NCBI RefSeq assembly: GCF_003992615.1
Contig: NZ_RZMY01000018.1
Location: 1 to 64,000 of the forward strand
Source: Flagellimonas beolgyonensis
GTDB lineage: Bacteria > Bacteroidota > Bacteroidia > Flavobacteriales > Flavobacteriaceae
Direction of reading: 5' to 3'
Length of the DNA: 64,000 nucleotides
Notes under the pieces: model-generated
Seen by the model: only the letters and a program-made list of their open reading frames with translations
Told to the model about the DNA's origin: nothing
Databases searched by the model: none
In this document: positions 34,741 through 44,911 of the stretch, piece by piece
Numbering within the stretch: the first letter of the stretch is position 1
How the letters are laid out: the number at the start of each line of letters is the position of its first letter
Position numbers and translations under genes: made by a program

Positions 34741-35525
34741 TAGCCAAGAAGCAATTGGGTTAGTATGTAATTCACGATGATGATGACCACACTGGTCCAC
34801 ACAAAGGATGTGGTACTGGCCTTGCCCACCTCGAGTGCGCCACCCTTCATGTAATACCCATGAAAAGAGGGCACCGTGGCAATGATGAAGGCAAAGACCA
34901 CTGATTTTATAAAGGCATAGGTAACGTGGAACGAATCAAAATCCATTTGTAATCCCTTTATGAATTCACCACTGGGGGCATAGTCACCAAAAACGGCGGC
35001 TACCCATCCCCCGGTTACCCCAACGAACATGGAAATGGCCACGGCAAAGGGATACAACATGGTGGCGATGATCTTTGGAAACACCAAATAGTTCAATGAG
35101 TTGACGCCCATAACTTCCAAGGCATCGATTTGCTCGGTTACCCGCATGGTGCCTATACTGGACGTGATGTACGACCCCACTTTACCTGCCATGATGATGG
35201 AGGTGAACGTAGGTGCAAACTCCAAAATAACGGATTGTCTGGTGGCAAAACCAATAAGGCTTTTGGGCAAGAATGGACTGTTTAGGTTCAATGCGGTTTG
35301 AATGGTGACCACCCCACCGATAAAAAAGGAAATAAAAACGATGATACCCATGGCGCCATAGATCAAGTCATCGATTTCCTTTAAGATCAGGGTTTTCATG
35401 ATCGGCCATTTGGTCGGTTTCTTGAAAACCTCCCAGATCATGATGAAGTATTTTCCAATCGCTTCTAGGTGTTTCATGCGTTTATTTGGACTTGAGTTGA
35501 TAAAAATAAGAATATTGTCCAGCAT
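34740..35525 (-). CDS. MlaE-family ABC permease
   Basis: A 261-residue permease with about five helices. The MlaE signature region is EQIDALEVMGVNSLNYLVFP, flanked by FAPTFTSIIMAGKVGSYITS and a closing VWTSVVIIIVNYILTQLLLG. It is the membrane partner of the ATPase gene that overlaps its stop by one base. An internal ATG (MKHLEAIGKYF, residue 17) is an equally plausible start. Confidence 0.88.
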   Translation of the reverse strand: MLDNILIFINSSPNKRMKHLEAIGKYFIMIWEVFKKPTKWPIMKTLILKEIDDLIYGAMGIIVFISFFIGGVVTIQTALNLNSPFLPKSLIGFATRQSVILEFAPTFTSIIMAGKVGSYITSSIGTMRVTEQIDALEVMGVNSLNYLVFPKIIATMLYPFAVAISMFVGVTGGWVAAVFGDYAPSGEFIKGLQMDFDSFHVTYAFIKSVVFAFIIATVPSFHGYYMKGGALEVGKASTTSFVWTSVVIIIVNYILTQLLLG

Positions 35526-35562
35526 TTAACCTTGATTTAAACATTTTAAAGGGGTTATTGAA

Positions 35563-35570
35563 TAGCTTTG
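35563..35570 (+). promoter_or_regulatory. Likely -7 box for the PafA-type phosphatase gene
   Basis: TAGCTTTG followed by CC fits TAnnTTTG, 24 bases before the start codon. A TTG lies upstream at 35532-35534, farther than the usual 19-base gap. Confidence 0.45.
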
Positions 35571-35594
35571 CCATTGTTTGATTAAATCCTATTC

Positions 35595-37274
35595 ATGAAA
35601 AAGACCAACCTTCTTGTTACGATTTCACTGATTTGTGCCATTGGCTTTTCCTTCGGACAGCGCAAAAAGAAAGATGCTGTTGAAGTGCAAACCACCGAAT
35701 TTATCGCCCAAACTCCCAAATTGGTAGTGGGCATTGTGGTAGATCAAATGCGTTATGATTACCTCACCCGCTTTTGGAATCAATATGGTGAAGGGGGTTT
35801 TAAGCGTATGGTGAACGAAGGATTTAACTGTAAGAACCATCATTTCAATTATGCTCCCACGAGTACAGGTCCTGGCCATGCTTCCGTTTATACCGGCACT
35901 TCTCCGGCCATGCATGGAATCATAGGAAACGATTGGTACGATAAGGAAGCGGATAAAATGGTCTATTGTGCTGGAGATGATACTATGACTTCCGTGGGTA
36001 CCAACTCGGCTGCCGGACAGATGTCACCCCACCGTATGTTGACCACAACGATTACCGATCAATTGCGTTTGCATACCCAACAACGCGGAAAAGTAATTGG
36101 AGTGGCACTGAAGGATCGTGGTGCCATTTTGCCAGCGGGTCATTCGGCCAATGCCGCCTATTGGTTTGAGGGGGGCGCCACCGGAAATTGGATTACAAGT
36201 TCCTATTATATGGATGCCTTGCCACAATGGGTTGTGGATTTCAATGCATCGGATGCGGTGGAGCAATACAAAAAACCGTGGACCACATTAAGGCCTATCG
36301 AAACCTATGTGGAGAGTGGAACCGATGCCAATTCCTACGAAGGATTGCAAAAGGGTGAGACCACCACTACCTTTCCCCATGATTTCCCCAAACTGTGGGA
36401 GACCAATGGCGAATTCGAGTTGTTGAGAAGAAGTCCATACGGAAATAGCATGACCACGGATTTTGCATTGGCTGCTTTGGAAGGAGAAGATTTGGGAAAG
36501 GACGCCATCACCGATTTTTTGGCAGTCAGTTATTCCAGCACGGATTATGTAGGCCATTTTTATGGGGTAAACTCCAAGGAAATTGAGGATACCTACATTC
36601 GTTTGGATCAAGATTTGGCCCGCTTGTTCAGCGAGCTTGATGAGAAAGTGGGCGAAGGGGAGTATACGGTATTCCTGACCGCGGATCATGCGGCCATAAA
36701 TGTGCCGGCCTATCTGCAAGACCAAAAAATCCCAGCTGGGTATTTGGATATGAATGGGATGAAGGAAAAATTCAATGAATTTTTGAAATACAAATACGGC
36801 ACTACGGAAATGGTGAAAAACTTGTCCAATTATCAATTGTTTTTGGATCATAGGATTTTATCCAATTTGGACATCGATATTGTAATTGCACAAGAAGAAA
36901 TGGCAAAGGAACTATTGTCTTACGAAGGTATTGGACAAGTGTACACCGGCCATCAAATGTGGGCCAATGAATATACCCGTGGTATTCCGTACATTTTGCA
37001 GAACGGTTACAATCAAAAACGTTCGGGTGATGTGCTGATCGTGCCCAATCCAGGGTTTATTTCTTACGGCAAAACAGGTTCTACCCATGGTTCCCCGCAG
37101 ATTTACGATACCCATTCCCCTTTGTTGCTTTTTGGTAAGGGCATAAAGCAGGGCAGCACGGTGAACCGGACCGAAATACCTGATATTGCACCGACCATTT
37201 CGGCATTGTTGGGCATTGCTTTCCCGAATGGCACTACCGGGAAACCGATTGGGGAGGTGTTGGAGTTTGAGTAG
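35595..37274 (+). CDS. PafA-type alkaline phosphatase
   Basis: A 559-residue exported enzyme (signal peptide about 1-21). Its active site matches Elizabethkingia PafA: metal Asp50 (VVDQMRYD), nucleophile Thr91 (APTSTGPGHASVYTGT), Asn112 (GNDWYD), and Lys173/Arg175 (ALKDRGAILP), plus later zinc ligands in LTADHAAIN and STHGSPQIYD. The Lys/Arg pair separates phosphomonoesterases from diesterases, so phosphate scavenging from organic esters is the likely job. The gene abuts the convergent glycosyltransferase. Confidence 0.9.
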   Translation: MKKTNLLVTISLICAIGFSFGQRKKKDAVEVQTTEFIAQTPKLVVGIVVDQMRYDYLTRFWNQYGEGGFKRMVNEGFNCKNHHFNYAPTSTGPGHASVYTGTSPAMHGIIGNDWYDKEADKMVYCAGDDTMTSVGTNSAAGQMSPHRMLTTTITDQLRLHTQQRGKVIGVALKDRGAILPAGHSANAAYWFEGGATGNWITSSYYMDALPQWVVDFNASDAVEQYKKPWTTLRPIETYVESGTDANSYEGLQKGETTTTFPHDFPKLWETNGEFELLRRSPYGNSMTTDFALAALEGEDLGKDAITDFLAVSYSSTDYVGHFYGVNSKEIEDTYIRLDQDLARLFSELDEKVGEGEYTVFLTADHAAINVPAYLQDQKIPAGYLDMNGMKEKFNEFLKYKYGTTEMVKNLSNYQLFLDHRILSNLDIDIVIAQEEMAKELLSYEGIGQVYTGHQMWANEYTRGIPYILQNGYNQKRSGDVLIVPNPGFISYGKTGSTHGSPQIYDTHSPLLLFGKGIKQGSTVNRTEIPDIAPTISALLGIAFPNGTTGKPIGEVLEFE

Positions 37275-38117
37275 TTATATTTTCGACCAAATCCCCTTCC
37301 AGCGATAGTTACGAATAAATTTTCCCTCTGTTTTGGAAACAAAGCGTGGTTTGTTTTGAAACCAGGCAATGAGATAACCCATTACCATTTGAAGGTATAA
37401 AATGGGACTTTTGGCCTGCCAGGCCATTTTTAAAGCTGCGATTTTGGCCAAGACAATTCCATATCGCATTTTGTACAACGCTTCCCCTTTGGCTTGATAT
37501 TTTTTAGTGCTATACCCCTGTCCGGTTGGGCGAAGGTGTTTTACGTGCAGTTCCGGTACGGTCAATGTATCAAATTTGTAAAATTTGGCCAGTAAGGTAT
37601 CCACCGTGTCCCAACCCACCCCTGGTCGTAAACCACCAATTTTGTTGAAACAAGCCTTGTGGTACAATTTAATCGGGCCACGGATATGGTTTTTGTCCGC
37701 GATGTTTTCATGGACCCAAGCATCACCCTTTTTTATAAAAAGAAGTCCCGAACACATGCCCAGCATCCAATTGGATTGGAATTGGTTCACCATGGTTTCA
37801 AAATAGTTGGGCGGTAAAACGATATCGGCATCAAACTTTCCGATCAAATCAAATTCGGAAGTGTGCTGCAATCCAAAATTAAAGGTGTCCACCACTTTTT
37901 TACCGGGGATGTGCACATCGGTCGATTCGCGTTGGATGACCTTGATCCAATCGTATCGATGGGCATACACCTGAGCAATCTTAAACGTGTTGTCGGAAGA
38001 ATTATCGTCGACCACTATTACCTCATGGGGCACGTAGGTCTGTACCACGAAGGAATCCAAACAGGATTTGAGGTAAGTTGCCTCATTATGGACGGGAATG
38101 ACAATGCTGATTCGCAT
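37275..38117 (-). CDS. Glycosyltransferase family 2
   Basis: A 280-residue GT-A enzyme. The nucleotide-sugar region opens with ISIVIPVHNEATYLKSCLDS and VIVVDDNSSDNT, the metal-binding motif is LIGKFDADIVLP, and a conserved GLRPGVGWDTVD lies toward the acceptor side. There is no strong membrane helix. Donor and acceptor are unknown; cell-surface glycans are likely. The gene shares a leader motif with the nearby methyltransferase gene. Confidence 0.85.
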   Translation of the reverse strand: MRISIVIPVHNEATYLKSCLDSFVVQTYVPHEVIVVDDNSSDNTFKIAQVYAHRYDWIKVIQRESTDVHIPGKKVVDTFNFGLQHTSEFDLIGKFDADIVLPPNYFETMVNQFQSNWMLGMCSGLLFIKKGDAWVHENIADKNHIRGPIKLYHKACFNKIGGLRPGVGWDTVDTLLAKFYKFDTLTVPELHVKHLRPTGQGYSTKKYQAKGEALYKMRYGIVLAKIAALKMAWQAKSPILYLQMVMGYLIAWFQNKPRFVSKTEGKFIRNYRWKGIWSKI

Positions 38118-38120
38118 GTG

Positions 38121-38147
38121 CTAAAATTCCAAAAAAGAAATTATAAA
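38121..38147 (-). promoter_or_regulatory. Leader motif shared with the methyltransferase gene
   Basis: On the minus strand AATTTCTTTTTTGGAATTTT stands just before the glycosyltransferase start. A near copy (AATTTGTTTTTTGGAATTTT, 38920-38944) stands in the same place before the methyltransferase start. Confidence 0.4.
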
Positions 38148-38170
38148 ACCTAAAGAAGTTTAAGTTTATG

Positions 38171-38220
<50 letters not shown>

Positions 38221-38230
38221 TTGTCATTTG

Positions 38231-38351
38231 TTGTCATTCTGAAAGAACAAAGTGATTGAAGAATCCAATTAAAAAGGCGAAGACAAATGATATCGAATTT
38301 ACAGGCACAGAGTAAATCTTTAGAATTTCTTGACTACGCTCAAAATGACAA
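38231..38351. repeat. MITE-like element with inverted ends
   Basis: The left end starts TTGTCATTCTGAAAGAAC and ends GAAGAATCC. The right end, in reverse complement, reads TTGTCATTTTGAGCGTAGTC then AAGAAATTC. About 56 AT-rich bases separate the ends. No ORF lies inside, so any movement would need an outside enzyme. Confidence 0.5.
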
Positions 38352-38396
38352 GGCAATATTGAACTTTGATAATTGTTTACTGCTAATTGAGCGGAC

Positions 38397-38915
38397 CTAT
38401 CGTTCTGCGTAAACAATGTAATAGCGATCGGTGAAGTAGCGGAGCAAGGGTCGAAATCCAATTTTTTTGGTAGGATTGGTCCATTTGGCCGAATCTTTTA
38501 TGGTCCACCCGGCTTTTTCAAGGAGCCAATCAAATTGCCAGTCCTCGAATTCGTGGTAGTGCCTATCCCAAGGGTCGGTTTTACTTCGGTAAGCCGCAGA
38601 AAACCAGAGTCGCATGGGAATACTGGCTACCAATTTGTTGGATTTTATTTCTTTCAACACATTGTAAGGGGCCACCAAATGTTCAAAAATTTCGAAAGCA
38701 GTCACCACATCGGCATCCGATTGGGTCACGGTGGAAAAATCCACGTCCAAATCCTCACCTTTGGTGTTGGAAACGGTATACCCGTTCGATTTCATGATTT
38801 CCGTAAAAGGATTTTCCACGCCCAAATCCAAAATGGTCTCGGTGGTGTTGATGTGTTTCTGCAAAAACGCCAAGGTATGTCTGTAGCGTTTATTGGGAAA
38901 GTTGTTCTCGTACAT
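38397..38915 (-). CDS. SAM-dependent methyltransferase-like protein
   Basis: A 172-residue class I methyltransferase-like protein. Motif I is reduced (TILDLGVENPF, without the usual GxGxG), the acidic end of strand 2 is KGEDLDVDF, and motif IV is ADVVTAFEIFEHL. The later RHYHEFEDWQFDWLLEKAGW matches the region after motif VI in this family. The substrate is unknown. The gene lies near a glycosyltransferase on the same strand but is separated by 279 bases of repeats. Confidence 0.78.
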   Translation of the reverse strand: MYENNFPNKRYRHTLAFLQKHINTTETILDLGVENPFTEIMKSNGYTVSNTKGEDLDVDFSTVTQSDADVVTAFEIFEHLVAPYNVLKEIKSNKLVASIPMRLWFSAAYRSKTDPWDRHYHEFEDWQFDWLLEKAGWTIKDSAKWTNPTKKIGFRPLLRYFTDRYYIVYAER

Positions 38916-39103
38916 GGGTTAAAATTCCAAAAAACAAATTACAATTCCCAAATTAGTTTTGATGTTTGGCGAATTAAGGAAAAAGGAGTAGAATAGGTAT
39001 ATCTGTACGTGTCAATTGATATAATTCGTGTCAAAAATTCATGGATGACACTTAACCTCGATTCGACTCCAGTTATTGAATTGTTGATTTTAAGTCAAAA
39101 AAA
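38916..39103. other. Spacer between KAS III-like and methyltransferase genes
   Basis: AT-rich and without an ORF. It holds the second copy of the leader motif (38920-38944) and no clear terminator. Confidence 0.5.
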
Positions 39104-40162
39104 TCAATAACGATAAACGATTGCGTTGATGTTCATTCCGGCACCAACGCTTGCAAAGATCACAACATCTCCCTTTTGAAGTTCATGTTCCGGTAACTCA
39201 CCTTTCAACACCATGTCGTATAGCGTGGGAACGGTTGCCACGGAACTGTTGCCCAATTCATGGATGCTCATGGGCATCACATTGGCGGGTACCTCCTTGC
39301 CATATATTTTATAGAATCGTTTGATGATGGCTTCGTCCATTTTTTCATTGGCTTGATGGATAAAGATTTTCTTTACATCATCGATGGCCACTCCACTGCC
39401 GTCCAAACATTCGGCCATGGCTTTGGGGACATTCACACAGGCAAATTCATAGATTTTACGTCCCTGCATTTTAATGTAGCGTGTATCCGTACAGCCCTTG
39501 GGGCTATTGGTTTTATCATAATAGAGATAGTAGGCTTCCTCATTGGCATAGGTAACCGAGGCATGCGAAAGGATTTCACCGGATTCGGGATTAGCTTGCA
39601 ACACGGTTGCGCCCGCTCCATCGGAAAAAATCATACCGTCGCGATCATAGGGGTCAATAACTCTGGAGAGGGTTTCTGCGCCTATGACCAAGCAATTTTT
39701 CGCCATGCCACTTTTGATGAAAGCCGAGGCTTGAATCACGCCCTCGATCCAACCTGGGCAACCGAAAATAAGATCGTAGGCAACGCATTTCGGATTTTGG
39801 ATGCGCAACAGGTGCTTCACTCTTGTGGCCAAACTGGGTAAGGTGTCCCCTTGGATTTTTCCAGGGGTAAGGTCGCCAAAATTGTGCGCGAAAATGATGT
39901 AATCGAGTGTCTCCTTATCGATACCCGCATCCTTTATCGCCTTTTCTGCTGCGAGATAGCCCATATCCGACGTTTTGAGTTCCGGTTTGGCATAACGACG
40001 TGCTTCTATGCCAGTAATGGCCTTAAACTTTTCCACAATTACGGTGTTGGATTGCCCAAACGCAGAGCCATCGGTCTCCAAAAATTTGTGGTTTAAAAAA
40101 TCTTCATTTTTGGTGATGATGGAAGGAATGTAGCAACCTGTGCCGGTGATGCCTATTTTCAT
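39104..40162 (-). CDS. 3-oxoacyl-ACP synthase III-family protein
   Basis: With the ATG at 40162 (MKIGITGTGCYIPS) it is 352 residues, a little longer than typical FabH (~320). The catalytic triad is Cys in DLIFGCPGWIEG, His in IFIHQANEKMDEA and Asn in HELGNSSVATVP. The closing GDVVIFASVGAGMNINAIVY is typical. It may start fatty acid synthesis from an acyl-CoA, or it may be a secondary-lipid KAS III paralogue; no fab cluster surrounds it, which favours the latter. Confidence 0.87.
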   Translation of the reverse strand: MKIGITGTGCYIPSIITKNEDFLNHKFLETDGSAFGQSNTVIVEKFKAITGIEARRYAKPELKTSDMGYLAAEKAIKDAGIDKETLDYIIFAHNFGDLTPGKIQGDTLPSLATRVKHLLRIQNPKCVAYDLIFGCPGWIEGVIQASAFIKSGMAKNCLVIGAETLSRVIDPYDRDGMIFSDGAGATVLQANPESGEILSHASVTYANEEAYYLYYDKTNSPKGCTDTRYIKMQGRKIYEFACVNVPKAMAECLDGSGVAIDDVKKIFIHQANEKMDEAIIKRFYKIYGKEVPANVMPMSIHELGNSSVATVPTLYDMVLKGELPEHELQKGDVVIFASVGAGMNINAIVYRY

Positions 40163-40263
40163 ATCGAGGTACAATTTGATTCAAGTTACGCGAATCATTT
40201 TTGGTTATTATGCATGCATAATACGTGTTACAATGTCCAAAAGGGATTTGCAATGGGTAAAAG

Positions 40264-40301
40264 ATAGAAAAAGCCCTGAACAAAATGAATGATCAGGGCT
40301 T
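40264..40301 (-). terminator. Rho-independent terminator after gcvP
   Basis: On the minus strand AAGCCCTGA and TCAGGGCTT form a 9-bp stem with a 13-base loop, followed by TTTCTATC. It separates gcvP from the KAS III-like gene. Confidence 0.75.
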
Positions 40302-40324
40302 AATATCAGTATTTATAACGGTTT

Positions 40325-43177
40325 TTACGCCTCCATGTACTCCTCGATGGGGGCACAGGTGCAGATCAAATTACGATCCCCAAATGCCTCATCGGTTCTT
40401 CGGATACTGGGCCAAAATTTATTTTCGGCCACATAGGCCAATGGATAGGCCGCTTTTTCCCTGGAATACGGAAAGTCCCAGGTATCGCTGGTCAACATGC
40501 CCAAGGTATGGGGTGCATTTTTCAATACATTATTGGGTTCATCAGCAGATGCTTCATCAATTTCTGCGCGAATGGACAGCATGGCATCGCAGAACTTATC
40601 AAGTTCGGCCAAACTTTCACTTTCAGTGGGTTCGATCATTAACGTACCCGCCACTGGGAAGGATACCGTTGGTGCGTGAAAACCATAATCCATCAAACGT
40701 TTGGCGATATCGGTAACTTCAATACCATTGGCTTTGAAAGGACGGCAATCCACAATCATTTCGTGGGCAGCCCTACCGCGTTCCCCGGTATAGAGTACAT
40801 CAAATTTACCTTTTAAGCGGTCTTTGATGTAGTTGGCATTCAAAATGGCCGCTTTGGTGGCATTGGTCAACCCTTCGGCCCCCAACATTTTAATGTATCC
40901 GTACGAAATCAAACACACCAAGGCACTGCCCCAAGGAGCAGCGGAAATGGCTGTAATGGCTTCACTGCCTCCCGTTTTTACCACAGGGTTGGAAGGTAAG
41001 AACGGTTTCAATTGCTCTGCCACACAGATTGGTCCAACACCGGGACCACCACCTCCGTGGGGAATGGCAAAGGTTTTGTGCAAATTCAAGTGGCATACGT
41101 CGGCCCCAATGGTTGCCGGATTGGTCAAACCAACTTGGGCGTTCATATTGGCACCGTCCATATACACCTGTCCGCCATTATCGTGGATCAATTTGGTTAT
41201 CTGTTTTATGGACGATTCAAAAACTCCGTGTGTGGAAGGGTAGGTGACCATCAATGCGGCCAGATTATCGGCATGCTGGTGTACTTTTTCCTCCAAATCG
41301 GTCATGTCAATATTTCCTTGGTCATCGGTCTTGGTAACCACCACTTTCATTCCGGCCATAACGGCAGAAGCTGGGTTGGTACCGTGTGCGGAGGCGGGTA
41401 TCAAACAGATGTTCCTATGTCCTTCACCACGCGACTCGTGATAGGCACGGATCACCATAAGTCCGGCATACTCCCCTTGTGCACCCGAGTTGGGCTGTAA
41501 TGAGGTAGCCGAAAATCCGGTGATCACATTCAATTGTTCTTCAAGGGTTTTCAATACCTCTTGGTAGCCCTGGGCTTGTTCCAAAGGAACAAAGGGGTGG
41601 ATGTTGCCCCAATGTGGCCAGCTCAGTGGCAACATTTCGGAGGCTGCGTTCAATTTCATGGTACAGCTTCCCAAAGAGATCATGGAATGGTTCAATGCCA
41701 AATCCTTGCGCTCCAATTTTTTAATGTACCGCATCAATTCGGTTTCGGAATGATAGGCATTGAATACCTCGTGCTCCAAGAAGGTACTTTTTCGTTGTAA
41801 ATTGGCAGGAATAACTTCCTTGATGCCACTGGTAAACGAAATATCCTTTTTGTCGCCTTGGGCAACGATGAAGCAGGAAAGCAAAAGCTTGATGTCCTCG
41901 TCGGAAGTAGCCTCGTTCAAGGAAATGGAAACGGTCTCCTGATCGATATAATTCAAGTTGATCTCCCTGCTTTCACAGATCTCCCGCAACTTGTTCGTAT
42001 TGTTGAACCGTACCTTAATGGTGTCAAAATAGGCGGTGTTCACTTGCTCCAAACCAATGGATTCGAGTCCTTTTGCCAATAATCTAGTGGCATTGTGCAC
42101 CTTATTGGCGATAAATTTCAATCCGTTCGGACCATGGTATACGGCATACATACCGGCCATAACCGCCAATAATACCTGTGCGGTACAAATGTTGGAAGTC
42201 GCCTTATCCCTTTTTATGTGTTGTTCCCTGGTCTGCAACGCCATTCGTAGGGCGCGGTTGCCGTCCGTATCCTTGGTAACCCCAATGATTCGTCCAGGGA
42301 GGCTTCGTTTATATTCTTCCTTGGTGGCAAAAAAGGCAGCATGTGGACCGCCATAGCCCAATGGAATTCCAAAGCGCTGTGTTGTTCCCACTACCACATC
42401 CACTCCCCATTCTCCGGGAGGTGTCAACAATACCAAGCTTAAAATGTCGGCTGCAACGGCCACTTTGATCTCTTGCTCTTTGGCTTTTTGCGCAAATTCA
42501 GCATAATCGTGAACTTGGCCATGTTTTCCTGGATATTGCAACAAAGCACCATAAAAGGCAGTTGAAAAGTCAAAGGTTTGGTGGTTGCCCACAACCAACT
42601 CTATACCTAAAGGTATAGCTCTTGTCTTTAGAAGATCCAAGGTTTGTGGCAATACTTCTTCAGAAACAAAGAATTTTACGGCGCCGTCCTTTTTTTGCTG
42701 TCTGCCGCGTACATCGAACAACATGGTCATGGCCTCGGCAGCGGCGGTACTTTCATCCAACAGGGAAGCGTTGGCGATTTCCATGCCGGTAAGGTCAGTG
42801 ATCATGGTCTGGAAATTGAGCAAAGCTTCCAATCGGCCTTGTGCTATTTCTGCCTGATAGGGGGTGTAGGCGGTATACCATCCCGGATTTTCCAAGATGT
42901 TTCTTTTGATGACGGATGGCGTTAGGGTTTCATGGTAACCCAATCCGATATACGTCTTGAATATTTTATTTTTTTGTGCCAATTCCTGCAGGTGGCCCAA
43001 GAATTCATGCTCACTGATACCTGCTGGAAGTTCCAGGGGTAGTTTCAGTTTGATGTCGTCAGGAATGGTTTCGGAAATAAGTTGTTCCAAACTGTCCACT
43101 CCAATCGTTTGCAACATGCGGGGCATGTCGTTTTCCGTAATGCCTATGTGTCTGGCGGCAAAAACTTCTGTGTTCAT
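40325..43177 (-). CDS. gcvP: Glycine dehydrogenase (decarboxylating), P protein
   Basis: With the ATG at 43177 ([12 protein letters not shown]) it is 950 residues, the full fused P protein rather than the split two-subunit form. The PLP lysine is in [19 protein letters not shown]. Other landmarks are [14 protein letters not shown] near the N-terminus and [11 protein letters not shown] in the second half. GcvP decarboxylates glycine and passes the aminomethyl group to lipoyl-GcvH. gcvT and gcvH are not adjacent. The frame extends to 43252 but adds unrelated residues that overlap the divergent gene's leader. Confidence 0.95.
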   Translation of the reverse strand: MNTEVFAARHIGITENDMPRMLQTIGVDSLEQLISETIPDDIKLKLPLELPAGISEHEFLGHLQELAQKNKIFKTYIGLGYHETLTPSVIKRNILENPGWYTAYTPYQAEIAQGRLEALLNFQTMITDLTGMEIANASLLDESTAAAEAMTMLFDVRGRQQKKDGAVKFFVSEEVLPQTLDLLKTRAIPLGIELVVGNHQTFDFSTAFYGALLQYPGKHGQVHDYAEFAQKAKEQEIKVAVAADILSLVLLTPPGEWGVDVVVGTTQRFGIPLGYGGPHAAFFATKEEYKRSLPGRIIGVTKDTDGNRALRMALQTREQHIKRDKATSNICTAQVLLAVMAGMYAVYHGPNGLKFIANKVHNATRLLAKGLESIGLEQVNTAYFDTIKVRFNNTNKLREICESREINLNYIDQETVSISLNEATSDEDIKLLLSCFIVAQGDKKDISFTSGIKEVIPANLQRKSTFLEHEVFNAYHSETELMRYIKKLERKDLALNHSMISLGSCTMKLNAASEMLPLSWPHWGNIHPFVPLEQAQGYQEVLKTLEEQLNVITGFSATSLQPNSGAQGEYAGLMVIRAYHESRGEGHRNICLIPASAHGTNPASAVMAGMKVVVTKTDDQGNIDMTDLEEKVHQHADNLAALMVTYPSTHGVFESSIKQITKLIHDNGGQVYMDGANMNAQVGLTNPATIGADVCHLNLHKTFAIPHGGGGPGVGPICVAEQLKPFLPSNPVVKTGGSEAITAISAAPWGSALVCLISYGYIKMLGAEGLTNATKAAILNANYIKDRLKGKFDVLYTGERGRAAHEMIVDCRPFKANGIEVTDIAKRLMDYGFHAPTVSFPVAGTLMIEPTESESLAELDKFCDAMLSIRAEIDEASADEPNNVLKNAPHTLGMLTSDTWDFPYSREKAAYPLAYVAENKFWPSIRRTDEAFGDRNLICTCAPIEEYMEA

Positions 43178-43197
43178 GTTCAATCCAATAAAGTGCA

Positions 43198-43205
43198 CAA
43201 AATTA
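43198..43205 (-). promoter_or_regulatory. Possible -7 box for gcvP
   Basis: TAATTTTG on the minus strand fits TAnnTTTG, 20 bases before the gcvP ATG. No spaced TTG was found. Confidence 0.4.
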
Positions 43206-43302
43206 GGGATTAATTCGATGAAAATGGCCATTTTTGAATGGAGGTCGACCAAAGTTGTTAACCACTGATCAACCGTTTTTAACGGACCTTGATATCAATC
43301 CC

Positions 43303-44127
43303 ATGAAAACGCTGAAAGCCCTATTTGATTTTTATCTGGATGCCAGTATCCATGTGGCTTTGTCGGTGTTGGCCATGGCCGGGGTCACCTTTCATTTGTT
43401 CGACACATTTTCCGATCTGGATCTTTTGGGCTTCATTTTTTTCAGTGTGATCGTATGCTATAATTTCATCAAATATGGAGTAGAGGCCTACAAGTATCTC
43501 ATTGTCTCGAATGCCTACCATAAAACCATACAGCTATTCAGTTTTGCGTCCTTTGGCGGAGCCCTTTATTTTTTGGTGCAATTGGATGCCCAAATTTGGT
43601 GGGGCACCCTTATTTTGGGTTATTTGTCTGCATTGTATGCGGTGCCTCTTTTGCCAAGGGCAAAGAACCTCAGAAATTTGGCGGGACTTAAAATTTATAT
43701 TGTGGCCTTTGTTTGGGCAGGATTTACCGTGTTGTTGCCCTTATTGGATGCAGGACTACCGTTGAACTGGGATTTTTGGATCACCTTTATCCAACGATTT
43801 TTATTGGTGCTGGTTTTGATCTTGCCTTTTGAAATACGGGATTTGCAGTGGGATGATAAAAGTTTGCGGACACTGCCCCAAGTGTTGGGGATTAAAAGCA
43901 CCCAAAGACTGGGTGTTGTTTTGACCGTACTTTTCTTTAGCCTTACTTTTCTCAAGGATGACATCCATCCCTTGGAAATTGGCCTACGGTTGTTGTTGGC
44001 CCTAGTTCTGATTACGGTATTATTGGCCAACAAAAAAATGCAGACGCGCTATTTTGTGTCCTTTTGGGTGGAGGCCATTCCCATTTTTTGGTTCTTGCTA
44101 TTTTGGGGAATCGAGCGTTATGTTTAG
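43303..44127 (+). CDS. UbiA-like integral membrane protein
   Basis: With the ATG at 43303 it is 274 residues with about eight helices. The second UbiA motif is recognisable in EIRDLQWDDKSLRTLPQVLG (Asp-rich followed by TLPxxLG). The first Asp-rich motif seems altered: the matching place reads CYNFIKYGVEAYK, keeping Asn but not the two Asp. It may be a divergent prenyltransferase or an inactive relative. Its stop overlaps the convergent anti-sigma stop. Confidence 0.7.
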   Translation: MKTLKALFDFYLDASIHVALSVLAMAGVTFHLFDTFSDLDLLGFIFFSVIVCYNFIKYGVEAYKYLIVSNAYHKTIQLFSFASFGGALYFLVQLDAQIWWGTLILGYLSALYAVPLLPRAKNLRNLAGLKIYIVAFVWAGFTVLLPLLDAGLPLNWDFWITFIQRFLLVLVLILPFEIRDLQWDDKSLRTLPQVLGIKSTQRLGVVLTVLFFSLTFLKDDIHPLEIGLRLLLALVLITVLLANKKMQTRYFVSFWVEAIPIFWFLLFWGIERYV

Positions 44128-44354
44128 AGTTTTTTCTCCAGATCCCTTTTCATCTGGTCCTTGTCGTCCTTGGAAAGCATATTGAGCCCGGCACGATCGC
44201 ACATGGAAGTGAGTTCACTGTTCTTTTTCGAATAGGCCTTGCAAGCCTTACAATACAATAGATGGATGCGCAGCTTGAAAATATCCCAAAAGCTTGCCTC
44301 CTTATACTGTGACTTGTCACAAATGCTCGATGCCTCTTCGCAACTGATCTTCAT
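44124..44354 (-). CDS. Small zinc-finger anti-sigma-like protein
   Basis: With the ATG at 44354 it is 76 residues. HLLYCKACKAYSKKN is a His-x3-Cys-x2-Cys zinc anti-sigma motif, and an upstream ISCEEASSICD segment matches the first helix of such proteins. It lacks a membrane helix, so it would be a soluble redox- or metal-sensing anti-sigma factor. It starts 2 bases after the ECF sigma stop, an arrangement typical of cognate pairs. Confidence 0.75.
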   Translation of the reverse strand: MKISCEEASSICDKSQYKEASFWDIFKLRIHLLYCKACKAYSKKNSELTSMCDRAGLNMLSKDDKDQMKRDLEKKL

Positions 44355-44356
44355 AA

Positions 44357-44911
44357 TTAAAACCAATTTTCATTTAAACAGCCCATCAAGGCGGTTCGCG
44401 CCCTATGGATCATCACCCAAAGATTGGACGGATTTATTTCCAGTTCATTACATACATCTTCGGTGCTCATACCCTGAATGGTCTTTAATTTAAAGACCAA
44501 TGCCTGTTTTTGGGGCAGTTTGGATATGCAATCTTGTATGGCCAATCCCAATTCCTCATTTTCCATTACATTGTCACCATCCCTGCTAAAAGGGTCTGCT
44601 ACTTGTTGCTCCAACCAATCGCCCTCAGCATCGGAATCCGAGCTATAGTTCATACGTACCTCGGCCTTTCCTTTTTTGGAATTGATCTTTCGGTAATGGT
44701 CAATCACTTTTCGCTTCAAAATCGAAATGAGCCAAGTGCGTTCGGCCGCATCGCCCTTATAGTTTTTGGAAGAATTTAATCCGGCATAAAAGGTTTCCTG
44801 CACCAAATCTTTGGCAATTTCTGCATCGCTTACCCTGGTAATAGCGTAATTGAACAGATAATCTGCATACAGGTCAACCCAATTTTCCGGATGTAGTTCG
44901 TTCACGGCCAT
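44357..44911 (-). CDS. ECF RNA polymerase sigma factor
   Basis: A 184-residue ECF sigma factor. Region 2 includes DYLFNYAITRVSDAEIAKDL and VQETFYAGLNS, with ERTWLISILKRKVIDHYRK following. Region 4 includes LPQKQALVFKLKTIQGMSTED and VCNELEINPSNLWVMIHRAR. It differs from the FecI-like factor at 8191 and has no FecR or receptor beside it. Its partner is the small zinc-finger protein directly downstream, suggesting an envelope- or redox-stress response. Confidence 0.9.
   Translation of the reverse strand: MAVNELHPENWVDLYADYLFNYAITRVSDAEIAKDLVQETFYAGLNSSKNYKGDAAERTWLISILKRKVIDHYRKINSKKGKAEVRMNYSSDSDAEGDWLEQQVADPFSRDGDNVMENEELGLAIQDCISKLPQKQALVFKLKTIQGMSTEDVCNELEINPSNLWVMIHRARTALMGCLNENWF

Noticed and set aside
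40163..40324. Riboswitch or extra gene near gcvP
   Set aside because: Only the gcvP terminator hairpin is seen here, and it lies downstream of gcvP. The upstream gap (43178-43302) shows no glycine riboswitch-like core.
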